DNA from: Panax quinquefolius
Lineage: Eukaryota; Streptophyta; Magnoliopsida; Apiales; Araliaceae
Assembly: GCA_020205615.1 (NCBI GenBank)
Contig: CM035167.1
Location: forward strand, 135,174,568 to 135,238,567
Reading direction: 5' to 3'
Length of the DNA stretch: 64,000 bases
Below are positions 25,345-37,633 of the stretch, piece after piece (within the stretch, counting starts at the first letter, position 1; each line of letters opens with the position of its first letter). The notes under the pieces are model-generated. The model did not search any database. It saw only the letters and a program-made list of their open reading frames with translations, and was not told the DNA's origin. The translations under genes and the position numbers were made by a program.

Positions 25345-25925
25345 GAATTGGGAACAACCAAAGTCACCGATGAAGTAAGAAGTTTCTTAGGGTAGGCGGA
25401 GCTATTACAGACGGTTTATCCAAGATTTTTCAAAGATAAGCGAGCGGGAGCGTTGGCGAATTTAACGAAGAAGTCGGTAAAATTTATCAGGCGGAAGAAA
25501 TATGAAGAGAGTTTTAAAGAACTTCGAAAAAGACCGAGTGAAGCACCAATGTTGTCTTTACTTACCCGACGATCTGGTGACTTCGTGATTTTCGATGATC
25601 GTCACACAAAGGACTTGGTTGTGTGCTTATGCAACATGGTAAAGTTATTACGTATGCATCATCGTCAATTGAAGGATTATGAGAAGGATATCCTACCCAT
25701 GATCTGGAATTGGCGGCGATAGTATTTGCCTTAAAGATATGGAGCACTATTTATATGGTGTAAGGTGTGAAATATACACGGACCATAAAAGTCTGAAGTA
25801 TATTTTCACGTGGAAGGAGTTGAATATGAGACAAGAGAAGATGGTTGGAACTTATAAAGGATTACGATTGCGACATCTTGTATCATCCGGGGAAGCGAAC
25901 GTGGTAGCGGATCGTTAAGCGAGAA
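25345..25925 (+). pseudogene. RNase H region of element G
   Basis: Frame changes follow it from the RT thumb (RSFLG near 25378) through FVIFDDRHTKDL, RQLKDYEKDILP and [12 protein letters not shown] to [18 protein letters not shown]. The first catalytic aspartate block, normally YSDAS, reads FDDRH here. Stops are frequent after 25722. Confidence 0.85.
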
Positions 25926-25979
25926 AAGGGCGGTGGTAGGTTGGCAATCTAACTACTTCAAGAGGAGTTAATTAAGGAG

Positions 25980-26990
25980 ATGGCTAGATTGGAACTCGAG
26001 ATAAAAAGTCCAAGAGAGCCGGAGGGGAAATTGTTCATGATGGAGGCTCATCCGACTCTATTGGACAAAATCAAGGAAGTACAAGGCAGCGATGAGGAAT
26101 GTGAGAAGGTGAGGACAAGAATTTCAGATGGAGAAGAGCTTAAATTCAGTATAGGGGGTGATGGACTATTAAGATTTGAGAAGATAATTTGGGTGCCAGC
26201 GGTGTCTGAATTAAAGGAAGAAATCTTGCATGAAGCTCATAGCTCAAGTTACTCAATTCACCCGGGAAGCACAAAGATGTATCAGGATCTCCGCCAACAA
26301 TATTGGTGGCCCAATATGAAAAGAGAAGTCGCAGAGTGCGTCAGCAAGTGTTTAACATGGCAGCGAGTTAAGGCGGAGCATCAGAAATCAAGCGGGCTAC
26401 TTCAACCTTTAGAAATTCCATAATAGAAGTGGGAGCATATCACGATGGACTTCGTGGTAGGACTTCCAACTACGCAGAAGGGTTACGATGCAGTTTGGGT
26501 GATCGTTGATCGATTGACCAAATCGGTAGCATTTCTTGCCAATCAAGATCGGATATACCTTGGATCGGTTGGTAAAGCTTTACATCAAAGAGATTGTTTC
26601 CGAGCAAGGGTACCTATATTTATTATTGTGTCGGATCGCGATCCGCGCGGTTCACAAAAAATTTCGGAGAAGTTTTCAAGAACGCATGGGAACCTTGGCC
26701 CGAGGTTGAGCATGGCGTATCATCCTCAAACGGATGGGCGAGAGAGAGAACTATTCAAGCGTTAGAGGACATCTTTGAGAGCATGTGTTATGGATTTCAA
26801 AGGGAGCTAGGATGATCACCTACCGTTGGTAGAATTTGCGTCTGATAACAAATTATCATGCGAGCATCGGTATGCCACCTTATGAAGCTTTATATGGAAG
26901 GAAATGCGAGAACGCATCATTGTCTTTGGGATGAAGTGGGAGAACGACAATTGCTAGGGCGAAATTGGTGCAACAAAGCTGTAGATGTGA
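25980..26990 (+). pseudogene. Integrase of element G
   Basis: The frame 25980-26423 holds the zinc-binding N-terminal domain: HEAHSSSYSIHPG, then YWWPNMKREV, and CVSKCLTW, where the last cysteine of the HHCC site is tryptophan. The core begins at 26445 with MDFVVGLP, VIVDRLTKSV, IIVSDRDPR and AYHPQTDGRE, so both aspartates and the glutamate block of the DDE centre are visible, though across frameshifts. SYHASIGMPPYEALYGRKC-like sequence follows to about 26920. Confidence 0.9.
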
Positions 26991-27029
26991 TTAAAATAAT
27001 CTGAGCGAGGCTCGTGATGGCTCAGGATC

Positions 27030-27480
27030 GACAGAAGAAATATGCAGATCAACATCGGCAACAACGAGATTTCGACGTCGGCACTTATGTGTTTTTGAAA
27101 GTGTCACCTTGGAAAGGGAAAATGAGATTTGGGAAGAAGGGAAAACTTAGTCCCAGATTCATAGGACCCTTCAAGTGTTGAAAGCGAGTGGGTGAGGTAG
27201 CTTATGAAATAGCCTTACCTCCTGGAGTTAGAACATATACACAACGTGTTCCATGTTTTACGTCCCCACGACCCTATAAGAAGGATTACAAGCATGTCAT
27301 AGAGTATGAACCTATTCAGTTTGAAAAGGACTTAACCTATGAAGAGGTCCCATTGCAGATAATCGATAGAAAAGAACAAGTGTTAAGAAATAAGATAATA
27401 CCTTACATTAAGGTATTATGGAGGAGAACCACAACGCTTGGAAGGCTACTACATGGGAACTCGAGGAGAAAATGATGAAA
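27030..27480 (+). pseudogene. Integrase tail with chromodomain-like end, element G
   Basis: The segment reads KGKLSPRFIGPF, then in the frame 27188-27475 GEVAYEIALPPG, YEPIQFEKDLTYEEVPLQII and DRKEQVLRNK, ending near WELEEKMM in the next frame. This arrangement matches the C-terminal tail of Tekay-type chromoviruses, which carries a degenerate chromodomain thought to direct insertion into heterochromatin. Confidence 0.85.
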
Positions 27481-27511
27481 AATTACCTAATCTTTTTGAT
27501 TGATGTGTAAT

Positions 27512-27544
27512 GATTAGGGGACGGAATCCTTTTAAGGAGGTAAA
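27512..27544 (+). other. Polypurine tract region of element G
   Basis: TTAGGGGACGGAAT and then AAGGAGGTAAA end directly at the 3' LTR start. They are the likely plus-strand primer. Confidence 0.7.
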
Positions 27545-29317
27545 TGTAATATCAAGAGTTTTTTTTTATTTTTTTTAATTATTTTTATGTAATTTAAGAA
27601 TTGTTAATAAACAAATTTATATAAAACTTTTGGGTGATTTCATTTATTAGATGTATGTGTGTGGTACATATATGTGTTATTTCAAGATATGTGATGAGAT
27701 GTATTTAAATAGTTGGTTTAGTTTTATTTAACTATTTAAATAAAATTAAGTAAAGGAATTATTCTATTTTATTACGTGGGATGGTATTAAATCATGAAAT
27801 TTGGAGTTAGGAGCGAATTTAGAGATGCGGAATTTGTGTATTCGAGTCCGAACGTCGAAATTAGTCGAGATAGATCGTAATCACGAAAAAGTGTCACAGT
27901 TGACTTTTTGGTCAAAGTCAACCTGTTGACTTTTTCGAGAAAAAAGTCAACTACGAATTTTAGAGATGAATTTGACTAAACGGATAGTCCCATGACGTCC
28001 GGAACGTCGACTTTAGTAGGAATCGATATATGGTTCGCAAAGTTTGGTTCCGAAGGGTAAAATAGTCAAATAGCTTATTAATTGATTAATTGATTAAAAT
28101 AATATATGTATTTTTTTTTATAATAGAAATCAGCTGAACTGATGGACCCATGAGACTATTAAATTGGTACAAGGGAGGGAGTATACGTATATTACATAAT
28201 AGCTAAGGTAGAAGTAATTTATTTTATTCCTTAAAATCAAAATTCTTTTTATTTTTTTTAACTCCCACATTCATTTTCTCTAACTCCCACATTCTTCCTA
28301 TTAATTAACTATATTATTGTAGTATTAAGTATTGTGAGTAACTAATCATTAGAGTTGGGAGTTATGAGAGTTGGGGGTTATGGAAATCAAAAGACTCTAG
28401 CAAAGCTATACATATATACAAACACACTTTTCTTTTAAGAAAATTCCACCAAGTGAGTAAACATGGAGAGAAATTGATAGCCTAAGAGAGTTAGAACTAA
28501 TTTTGGAGGAAAACTGAGGATTTGACAAGCAAGGAAAAGGAGCGTCATATTAAACCAAGAAGAAATTCATCAAAAGGTAATTCATGAACCCATTTTATTT
28601 TTATAACAAAAATTGAGAAGAAAATGCATATAAAATTGGTAAATGATTTGTTGTGGCTTTGTGTTGCCATGTTACTGTTGTTTGATGATTATAGATCATT
28701 AACAACAAAAGATATGGTTTAACCATGCATCAAATTCATAGAAAATCAAAGAATTAAGCAATGCATGCTCTACCTTTGATAAAATGTCTCTAAGGTGCTA
28801 AATTAATCAAAAAGGTGGAAGTTTGTTGAAATTTGATGTTGTGAAATGTGAAAACATGTGAGAGTAGATGATCTGGACATTAGGAATAATTTAATTGCAT
28901 GCTAGAAGCAAAATCCTGGATTTTTATCAAATTGGGTTTAACTAGTAATCTGTGATTTTTGGGGTTTTTCGGAGCCTCGGGATCATGGTGTATATGACTC
29001 GATTAACGTATGTAATAATTTTATAAAATAGTATGTAACATGAGGTACAACCTGTCCAAATTTCATAGGAAAGGGAGTTAAATTGAGCAAGTTATGAAAA
29101 TCGTAAGCATGCATGTTGGTAATAAAATCTGCGAAATTTTGGAAATTCGAATTTTTTTCTAAGTATAAAACTAGTGCTTGCACTTTTTATCTATGCAGTT
29201 GGTTTGTGGTCTTAGCATGCTAGTTTTATGAATGTTATATTTTTCTAAAATACCTTGATGTATGAAGGTTATTGTGTCCAAGTATCATGGTCATATCATC
29301 TTTAGATTAAGCGGGAA

Positions 29318-30037
29318 TAAAATCGTAGAGTCGTTGAAAAATCGTAGAGTAAACTCAAAAATCGTGAGAGTCGATGAAAATCGTAGAGTCGACTCTGAAA
29401 ATCGTAGAGTAAACTGAAAATCGTGAAGTCGATGAAAATCGTAGAGTAAACTCACGAAAATCGTAGAGTCGATGAAAATCGTAGAAACTCGAGAAAAAAA
29501 TCGTAGAGTTAACTCTGAAAATCGTAGAGTCGATTGAAAATCGTGAGAGTAAACTCACGAAAAAATCGTGAAACTCGATGAAAATCGTAGAAGTAAACTC
29601 GAAAATCGTGAAGTCGTGAAATTCGTAGAGTAAACTCGAAAATCGTAGAGTCGATGAAAATCGTAGAGTAAACTCAAAAAATCGTAGAAGTCGATTGAAA
29701 ATCGTGAGAGTAAACTCTGAAAATCATAGAGTCGATGAAAATCGTAAAGTAAACTCAAAATCGTGAGAGTCGATGAAAATCGTAGAGTAAACTCAAAAAA
29801 ATCGTAGAATCGATGAAAATCGTAGAATAAACTCAAAATCGTGAGAGTCGATGAAAGTCGTAGAGTAAACTCACGAAAATCGTAGAGTCTTGCGGATAGT
29901 AGAGATGAAAATCGTGAGAGTCAACCTTTGAAAATCATAGAGTCGGTGAAAATCGTGAGAGTGAACTCAAAAAATCGTAGAGTCAGAGATAGTAGAGTGA
30001 AAATCATAGAGTGAACTCTAAAAATTATAGAGTAAAG
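29318..30037 (+). repeat. Minisatellite in the 3' LTR of G
   Basis: It has the same unit as the 5' LTR array, but most copies read AGTCGATG rather than AGTCAGTG and many contain CGTGAGAGT in place of CGTAGAGT. Confidence 0.92.
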
Positions 30038-31084
30038 TTTATATTACAACTACTATGCGTTGCTAATAGTTGATGTGCATGATTATACAATTGTGTAGGG
30101 CACGTGAAGTGCAGATAGCTATAAGCTGTTAATCTGTTATTGGTAAACAACGATCAAGGTAAGTTTCTTACCCATTTTTCATTATGAATTTATTCAACTC
30201 TTATTCAGTTGATTGCAGCGAGGGTAAGTTTGGGCTTGTGATTAAGTAATCATTCGTGCAAGCTCCTCTATTGTAAAGTTCTATAACTTTAATTGTGATG
30301 CGAAACGTTATTGATAATTATTCAGTTCCTATTGTAACTGCTATACTTTAAAGTTCGTATACCCTTAATGAACTATATTCAAGCATGCTTTCTAGCTTTC
30401 GTTTCAACTAGATGTTATTGATGCAAACGTAGTATATTGTTTGAAAAATTCAAATCCTTTGAAGCTATTGAATGTTTACCAATCCAAATTGCTTTGGTGA
30501 GGTCCCGCGTGAATACTAAGATGAACAACCCGAATAACGGGGTAACTGATGTCGGGCATATAGTCCCATTTATGCTTATGCGTTTAAACTTATACTTGTG
30601 AACAATGTAGGGTACGATAGGCTGATCACCTGGAGTACTTGCAGAGACCGTTTACAATCTATTTTATTGTTAAACCGTCTGATGGTTTTTGATGAAACAA
30701 AGTAATGTTCAGGATATCTAACACCCCTTAGTATGCTATTGAGAATTCCAGAACTCTTATCTTGATATTCCAGTTTATCTCTTGATATTTATTTCAACTG
30801 TTGAGAAATATTCATAATAATGCTTCTACTTCTGATGTATGTTCTCAAACTACTTTATATACTTGCTGGGCAATTTGTGCTCATTCTTGCTTAAACTTTT
30901 CAGTTAAGGCTGATAACGCTGAGGGCTCGGGCAAGGACAAAGGAAAGTCTAAGATGAAATGATGAGAGTTATTTATGTAATAATTATATTTCCGCATATG
31001 ATGTGATGTAGCGATAAACGCTAAGTTTAAGTTTCAGTTTATTAAAGGTTGTAAAGACTTGGGACTTTATTTTGAATAAGTTTG

Positions 31085-31110
31085 TAATAATAATAATAAT
31101 AATAATAATA

Positions 31111-31170
<60 letters not shown>
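31085..31170. repeat. (TAA)n(TTA)n microsatellite in the 3' LTR of G
   Basis: About nine TAA units are followed by about nineteen TTA units, which can fold on themselves. Confidence 0.93.
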
Positions 31171-31171
<1 letters not shown>

Positions 31172-31256
31172 GAGTTACTTAGATAGATGATGATGTATGT
31201 TATATCGTGAGCACCATGTCTTGTAATCGATGTTACACGGATTTGGGGGCGTCACA

Positions 31257-31566
31257 AGCTCACCCTTTTGCTTTCATTGTTTTCTTCAGGAACTGAGAAC
31301 GTACCCAGGACTAGTCGGGGAACGGAGTGACGGTCCAGATGATAGCATTAGTAGTCCTCACTATTCAATGAAATGGTGTGATAATAAATGTATTGAGGAC
31401 TCCATTTGAGTTGAATATTGTCTAGAAGACAATATTCATATTAAAACTCTCAGTTATGTCTTATCGTATTCTACATGACAGTTGTATTATTAAGTTGTAT
31501 TTGAATTTTGTACCATGTATTTGGCGACTCAAGATGGGTGATGTATACCTATTTTGGGGGCGTCAC
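31257..31566 (+). mobile_element. LTR of element D, right part
   Basis: AGCTCACCCTTTTGC resumes the D LTR where it stopped at 18120. It runs through the GTACCATGTATTTGGCGACTC tail to GGGGGCGTCAC, with G in place of the final A. No primer-binding site follows, so this is a 3' or solo LTR end bordering single-copy DNA. Confidence 0.85.
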
Positions 31567-33070
<1,504 letters not shown>

Positions 33071-33074
33071 GTGA

Positions 33075-33307
33075 GGATCAAGAACACTTCTTTATCTAGC
33101 ACTCCTCCTTAAATATCACTTTTTTATTAAAACTACGCAGTTTTGGAGATTCTTAAAAAGAGTTGTCCCACTTACTTTTCTTTTATTTACAAAAATGCCA
33201 CCCGCGGCCCCATTTGTTTTTTAAAAGAATCTCCAAAACGACGTAGTTTTAATAAAAAAAAGTGTTATTTAAGGAGGAGTGCTAGATAAGTAGAGTGCTC
33301 TTGATCC
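33075..33307. mobile_element. MITE-like hairpin element, 233 bp
   Basis: The left arm GGATCAAGAACACTTC continuing to TTTTGGAGATTCTTA pairs with the right arm that ends GAGTGCTCTTGATCC, over about 85 bases. The middle is GC-containing (CCACCCGCGGCCCC). It is short, has no coding capacity and long perfect arms, as expected for a MITE. The target duplication is unclear because both sides are simple repeats. Confidence 0.8.
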
Positions 33308-33327
33308 TTCTCTTCGCTCTCTCTCTT

Positions 33328-33329
<2 letters not shown>

Positions 33330-33386
<57 letters not shown>

Positions 33387-33387
33387 G
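33330..33387. repeat. (TA)n(TG)n microsatellite, second copy
   Basis: About 19 TA units then about 10 TG units. It repeats the arrangement on the other side of the hairpin element. Confidence 0.95.
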
Positions 33388-33702
33388 GGATTGATATATT
33401 GACAAACGTTGTCAATTTATATAAGGTTATCCTTACAACACATCGTGGTCGTCCATCCGTAGATTGAATGGTTAATAGAGTACTCGTCCGCAGTTTAATA
33501 TTACAGACGGGATAGATGTCCAAAATACCCTCCTTGTAAAAGTCCCTCGTCTACAATATTAAACTACGGACGTTAAGCAAATTAGGAAATGACGTTGTAT
33601 TGGCAAAATTCATTTTCTTAGTTTAATAGGCTCCGCAGTTTTAAACTGCGGATGCAAAATAATTAATTCTACTCTACGATTTCATTGATTCACTCTATGA
33701 AG

Positions 33703-34137
33703 GTAGATTGCTTATCCATAGTGAATGTACGGCATCTGAAATAGATAATCCAGTTGAAAGAACTGTTTTTTATTTTGTTAAGGACGATGATCCCAAGACA
33801 TGCTAGTCCAAAAAATCTAATAAGAGTAATACAAAGACTCGGTTCATCAATTATGGTAGTCTCAGAAGTATAATCAAATCATAACTCAACTTCATTTATA
33901 AGTCGCTTCATAGAGACACTTTTGTACTACAGTTCATTACTCGATTTCCTGGATGATTGCATGGACCTAGAAAATAAGTATAGAATGGATCTTGAAAAAA
34001 TTCAGTTTGGCCAAGCGATCTATAACATTGTTGCAACGACCGGAGATGAAAAGATTACAAGTGTAAGGACCAACATGTGAAGATCTGAATGAATGAATAA
34101 AGCTTTCGTAGAGTGGGTATTTGAATTAATGAAATTG
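33703..34137 (+). pseudogene. GRAS transcription factor C-terminal fragment, captured
   Basis: One frame is open across about 144 codons except for in-frame stops at 33742, 33871, 34078 and shortly after. It carries LIRVIQRLGSSIMVVSEV, NHNSTSFISRFIETLLYYSS, LLDFLDDCMDLENKYRM and FGQAIYNIVATTG. These correspond to the late VHIID, PFYRE (RFIExLxYYS) and the FGQxIxNIVAxEGxER region of GRAS proteins, which are plant transcriptional regulators. A weak SAW-region start follows. No N-terminal half, start codon or intron is present. It sits between the inverted arms of the DNA element, so capture from a host gene is the simplest reading. Confidence 0.72.
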
Positions 34138-34146
34138 TAGAGTGGA

Positions 34147-36755
34147 TGTGACGCCCACAAAATAGGTCCACACAACCCATTTTGGGTCGCCGAATACGCA
34201 CTACGGAAATCCAAATACAAATTTCATTTATACAACTGTCGTGCAAAATACGACAACACATAAGCTGAGAGTTTCAATACAAATATTGTCTTGTAGACAA
34301 TATCCAAACTCAAATAAAGTACTCATTATAATTATTGTCACATTATTTTACAAAATAGTATAATAACCATCATGGACTATTACTCCACTCCCCGACTAGT
34401 CCCAGTTACATTCTCGCCTCTTGAGAAGAACAATGGAACCAAAAGGAAAAGAGTGAGCTCAACTAGCCCAGTAAAGAATATTACGACTAAGATAATGAAG
34501 GATAAATTATCCTTAGTCCTCAACAGTGAAAAATATGATAGAATACAATAGACAACAAGTTTTAGATCAACAACTGCAGCGGAACAAGCAATCCATTAGA
34601 AGAGTCAAGTAGGGCATGATGTCTACTATCTTCTATGATTTTAAAGGTCCATCATTAATATTTTATCCCTGTAACACCAATCAATAAATGTTTCAAATCA
34701 ACAAATTATTCATGCACTACGGACCAATGATATTCATTTGTATCACAAATTATCATAATCATGCCAAATAACTGTCCATCTATGCACTACGGGCCAAAGA
34801 GGACTTTCACCACAAACCTTTGTCTTTAACATTACAGGGCATGATTATATCAATACACAATTTCTGGTCATAATCATACCAATCAACAGTCCATCCATGC
34901 ACTACAGGCCAAAGATGATTTTCACCACAATATAAGCATGAGGATGATGATAATGATATAAAGAATCAATCAAGTGAGATCAAAGATAAATATTAGAGAT
35001 TAAAATTTAATTTATCCAGTGTTCAAAAATATCTAAATTATCAACATGATCACCAATTGTGGAGTAAAATTCAAGAATGATATTCATGTATCAAAAATAA
35101 TTTGGACAGAAAAGAAAATTAAATTCCATTGTGAATAATAGTACTCATAAATAGTACCGTATAAATAGTACCCATTAATAGTACCGTATGAATAGTACCC
35201 CAACATGAAAAGATTAAAATTTCAATAAGATAGTTCAGACCAATATTTCAGTGAAATAATATTAGATAAAGCACAAAACTCAAAAAATTTCTAATCATTT
35301 CAGAAATTATAGAAACAATAGTAAGTTTAGATTTAGGATTATGAAATGAAATAATACAAGAAACTGCAAATGGATTTTCACATGTCATGAGGTAATTCAC
35401 GTAGACATGTCATTTCCACAACTTAATAAAGAATGAATATGAAAGGTTATTCACCAGGCATGCGGTAGTCCGTGCAGACAAGTTATTCTCATAGATTAAT
35501 AAGGAATGAATGCGAAGGGTTATTCACCAGGCATGCGGTAGTCCACGTAGACAAGTTATTTCCACATATTAATAAGGAATGAATATGAATAGTTATTCAC
35601 CGGACATGTGGTAGTCCGCGTAGACAGGTTATTCCCACAGATTAATAAGGAATGAATACGAATGGTTATTCACCAGGCATGTGGTAATCCGCGTAGATAG
35701 GTTATTCCCACATATTAATAAGGAATAGAATGATAACTCTTACGAGTATTGAAAGAAAAAAACATCCTTTACGAATACGAAAGAAAGAATACCCCTTATC
35801 TTAGTAGGAGATTGGATACTACAATAGTGTAGTAATTACAAGGTTAATTATACTTTAGTACCTTCATCTTTGCCTCTATTTTTAATTTAGAAGTATTATC
35901 AATCTTGCATAAGCTCCCCTAATAGTACTTGCATGTGAACCAATAGTACTTAATTACTCATTTATCCGATTAATTGCCCGATTGGTCAATTTAATATCTA
36001 GAAATCAACTATTATCGAAATAAATGTTGATTTTCACTAACATTAATATTCCCAATGTAATGGAAATATATTTATCAATAATTATTCATCATTAATATTA
36101 TAATTCACAATATTGACAACCAGATCGTTCCTAGAAAAGGGGGGTTTTCCAATAAGGATTTCTCTTTATTAGCGCGCAATTAAATAACATAACCCCTTTA
36201 CTCGACAGAACTTTTTAGACATTGTCAATAATGCAAATAATGATATGAATAACTTTGTCGTCTCAATTATTGATTTAATAATATAAAATTTTGTGCAGAT
36301 GATACTGTGACAATAATGTAATCAATAATATGAGATACTATGCAACAACTACTGTGACAATTATTGAATAAAACAGAGTGACTTCTTACGTAAGCATCAA
36401 TAATCAGAGATATTGTGCAATACCGTGTGCTACTGTGCAACAACGCGTATTACTGTACTTTTATCACCAGGTATTTCAACAGTTTAACGGTAAAAGTCTT
36501 GTCGTTATTTTATGAAAAGCTTATTTTTGTCGCTTTCTATATCTAACAGTTATTTTGTTGTGGGGTCCACCAATGATTGTACCGTCGTACGAATTTTTCC
36601 CGACACAACGAATATTTTATAACAACTTGCGTACTTTGTAAAATTTTCACATATCACCCTTAACTTTAACATTGTATTAATTTAATAATTTACTGAATAG
36701 AATAATAATTATAAAAAATTGAATACTTTTATTTCATAAAATTTGGATTCTTACA
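34147..36755 (-). mobile_element. Solo LTR E (gypsy, minus strand), TSD GTGGA
   Basis: Minus-strand reading starts TGTAAGAATCC at 36755 and ends with GTGGGCGTCACA at 34147. GTGGA flanks it at 34142-34146 and 36756-36760. It is a relative of the B, C and D LTRs: it has the inverted 73-bp array, GCCYGTAGTG stem-loops (about 34720-34920) and the GGGCTAGTTGAGCTCAC block (about 34450). It interrupts the captured GRAS fragment's element. Confidence 0.93.
35400..35725 (-). repeat. 73-bp tandem array in LTR E
   Basis: About five copies. On the plus strand each reads GGTTATTCACCAGGCATG, CGGTAGTCCGCGTAGACA and AATAAGGAATGAAT. It is the inverse of the array in B, C and D. Confidence 0.88.
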
Positions 36756-37334
36756 GTGGAATTAATTATTTGGCATCTGCAGTTTAATACTGCAGAACCT
36801 AGAAAAATAAAAATAAAAAATTTGGCCAATACGAAGGCGTTTCCTTATTGGCATATAGTCCACAGTATTAAACTGCGGACGACATTTATTTAAAAACGAC
36901 ATTGTTTCCCAATTGGCCAGTCATATTTAGCGTCTGCGATTTAATACTACGGGCGATAGACTTTTACAAGGAGGATATTTTGGTCATTTGTCTCATCCGC
37001 ATTATTAAACAGCGATGCGAAATACTATAAACTAAACTACGAACGAGTCCTCTATTAAACCTTTAGATAATCAGATGGACGATCACGATGTGTTGTAAGG
37101 CTATCCTTAAGTTGACAACGTTGACTATGGATCGATCCCTAGTAAACACAACAAATAGCCAAAAACAGTAGAATCTTGCTATTTCAACTCATTAATCTAC
37201 TACGGCGGCCAAGAATTAATTTATTCTCCAAATAACCAGAAAAAAATTTATCCTCATTCTACAAGTACAACACCTTTTTATCAATTAACAACTTTGATCT
37301 ATATAAACAAATATATTGCATAATCAAGACTGCA

Positions 37335-37633
37335 TGTTACATTTGGATTGAGGGAATAGAATTGAAGAAAGAATGAAATAAAAATAGTGTATTTGATGAT
37401 CATTTTGGAGAATAAATCATTCCAATGAAATGAAAATTTATTTCATCCTTTTATTTTTTTTTATTCCATGTGGAGAAGGCGGAATAAAATTCATTCCAAT
37501 AGAATTGATATATGTGATAATTTTATCATTATATGATAACACCCACCACTAACAACAATCAAACATACACTTCAAATACCTTAAAATTATTTCATTTCGT
37601 TCTCTATTCTATTCCTTCAATCCAAATGCAACA
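37335..37633. mobile_element. MITE-like element, 299 bp
   Basis: The left end TGTTACATTTGGATTGAGGG is the inverse of the right end CTTCAATCCAAATGCAACA. The similarity runs about 45 bases (GGAATAGAAT and GAATGAAAT blocks). There is no coding sequence. The superfamily is not determined, and the target duplication is unclear. Confidence 0.75.

Larger units (their letters stand above)
18121..31256 (+). mobile_element. Complete Ty3/gypsy (Tekay-like) element G, 13.1 kb, TSD AGCTC
   Basis: Both 3.7-kb LTRs, a primer-binding site, the domain order gag, zinc knuckles, protease, RT, RNase H, integrase and tail, and a polypurine tract are all present. The five-base duplication AGCTC is at 18116-18120 and 31257-31261. 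The order RT before integrase places it in Ty3/gypsy; the tail after integrase resembles the degenerate chromodomain of the Tekay/Del group. Every protein region is broken by stops and shifts, so the element cannot make its own proteins as read here. Confidence 0.94.
27545..31256 (+). repeat. 3' LTR of element G (3,712 bp)
   Basis: It begins TGTAATATC and ends GGGGGCGTCACA before AGCTC. It matches the 5' LTR base for base over long stretches, with scattered substitutions and length change in the minisatellite (29318-30037) and the microsatellite (31085-31170). Confidence 0.94.
33387..37140. mobile_element. Long-terminal-inverted-repeat DNA element, interrupted by solo LTR E
   Basis: The left arm from GGGATTGATATATTGAC (33387) to about 33668 is the inverse of the right arm from about 36761 to 37140, which ends GGATCGATCCCT. 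Shared blocks include GTTATCCTTACAACACATCG, GGTCGTCCAT, AAAATACCCTCCTTGTAAAA and several palindromic CCGCAGTTTAAT-type motifs. Without the LTR it is about 1.1 kb, with long arms and a captured GRAS gene piece inside. This suits a non-autonomous MULE or foldback type; no transposase is present. A clear target duplication was not found, as the left edge lies in a TG repeat. Confidence 0.75.
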
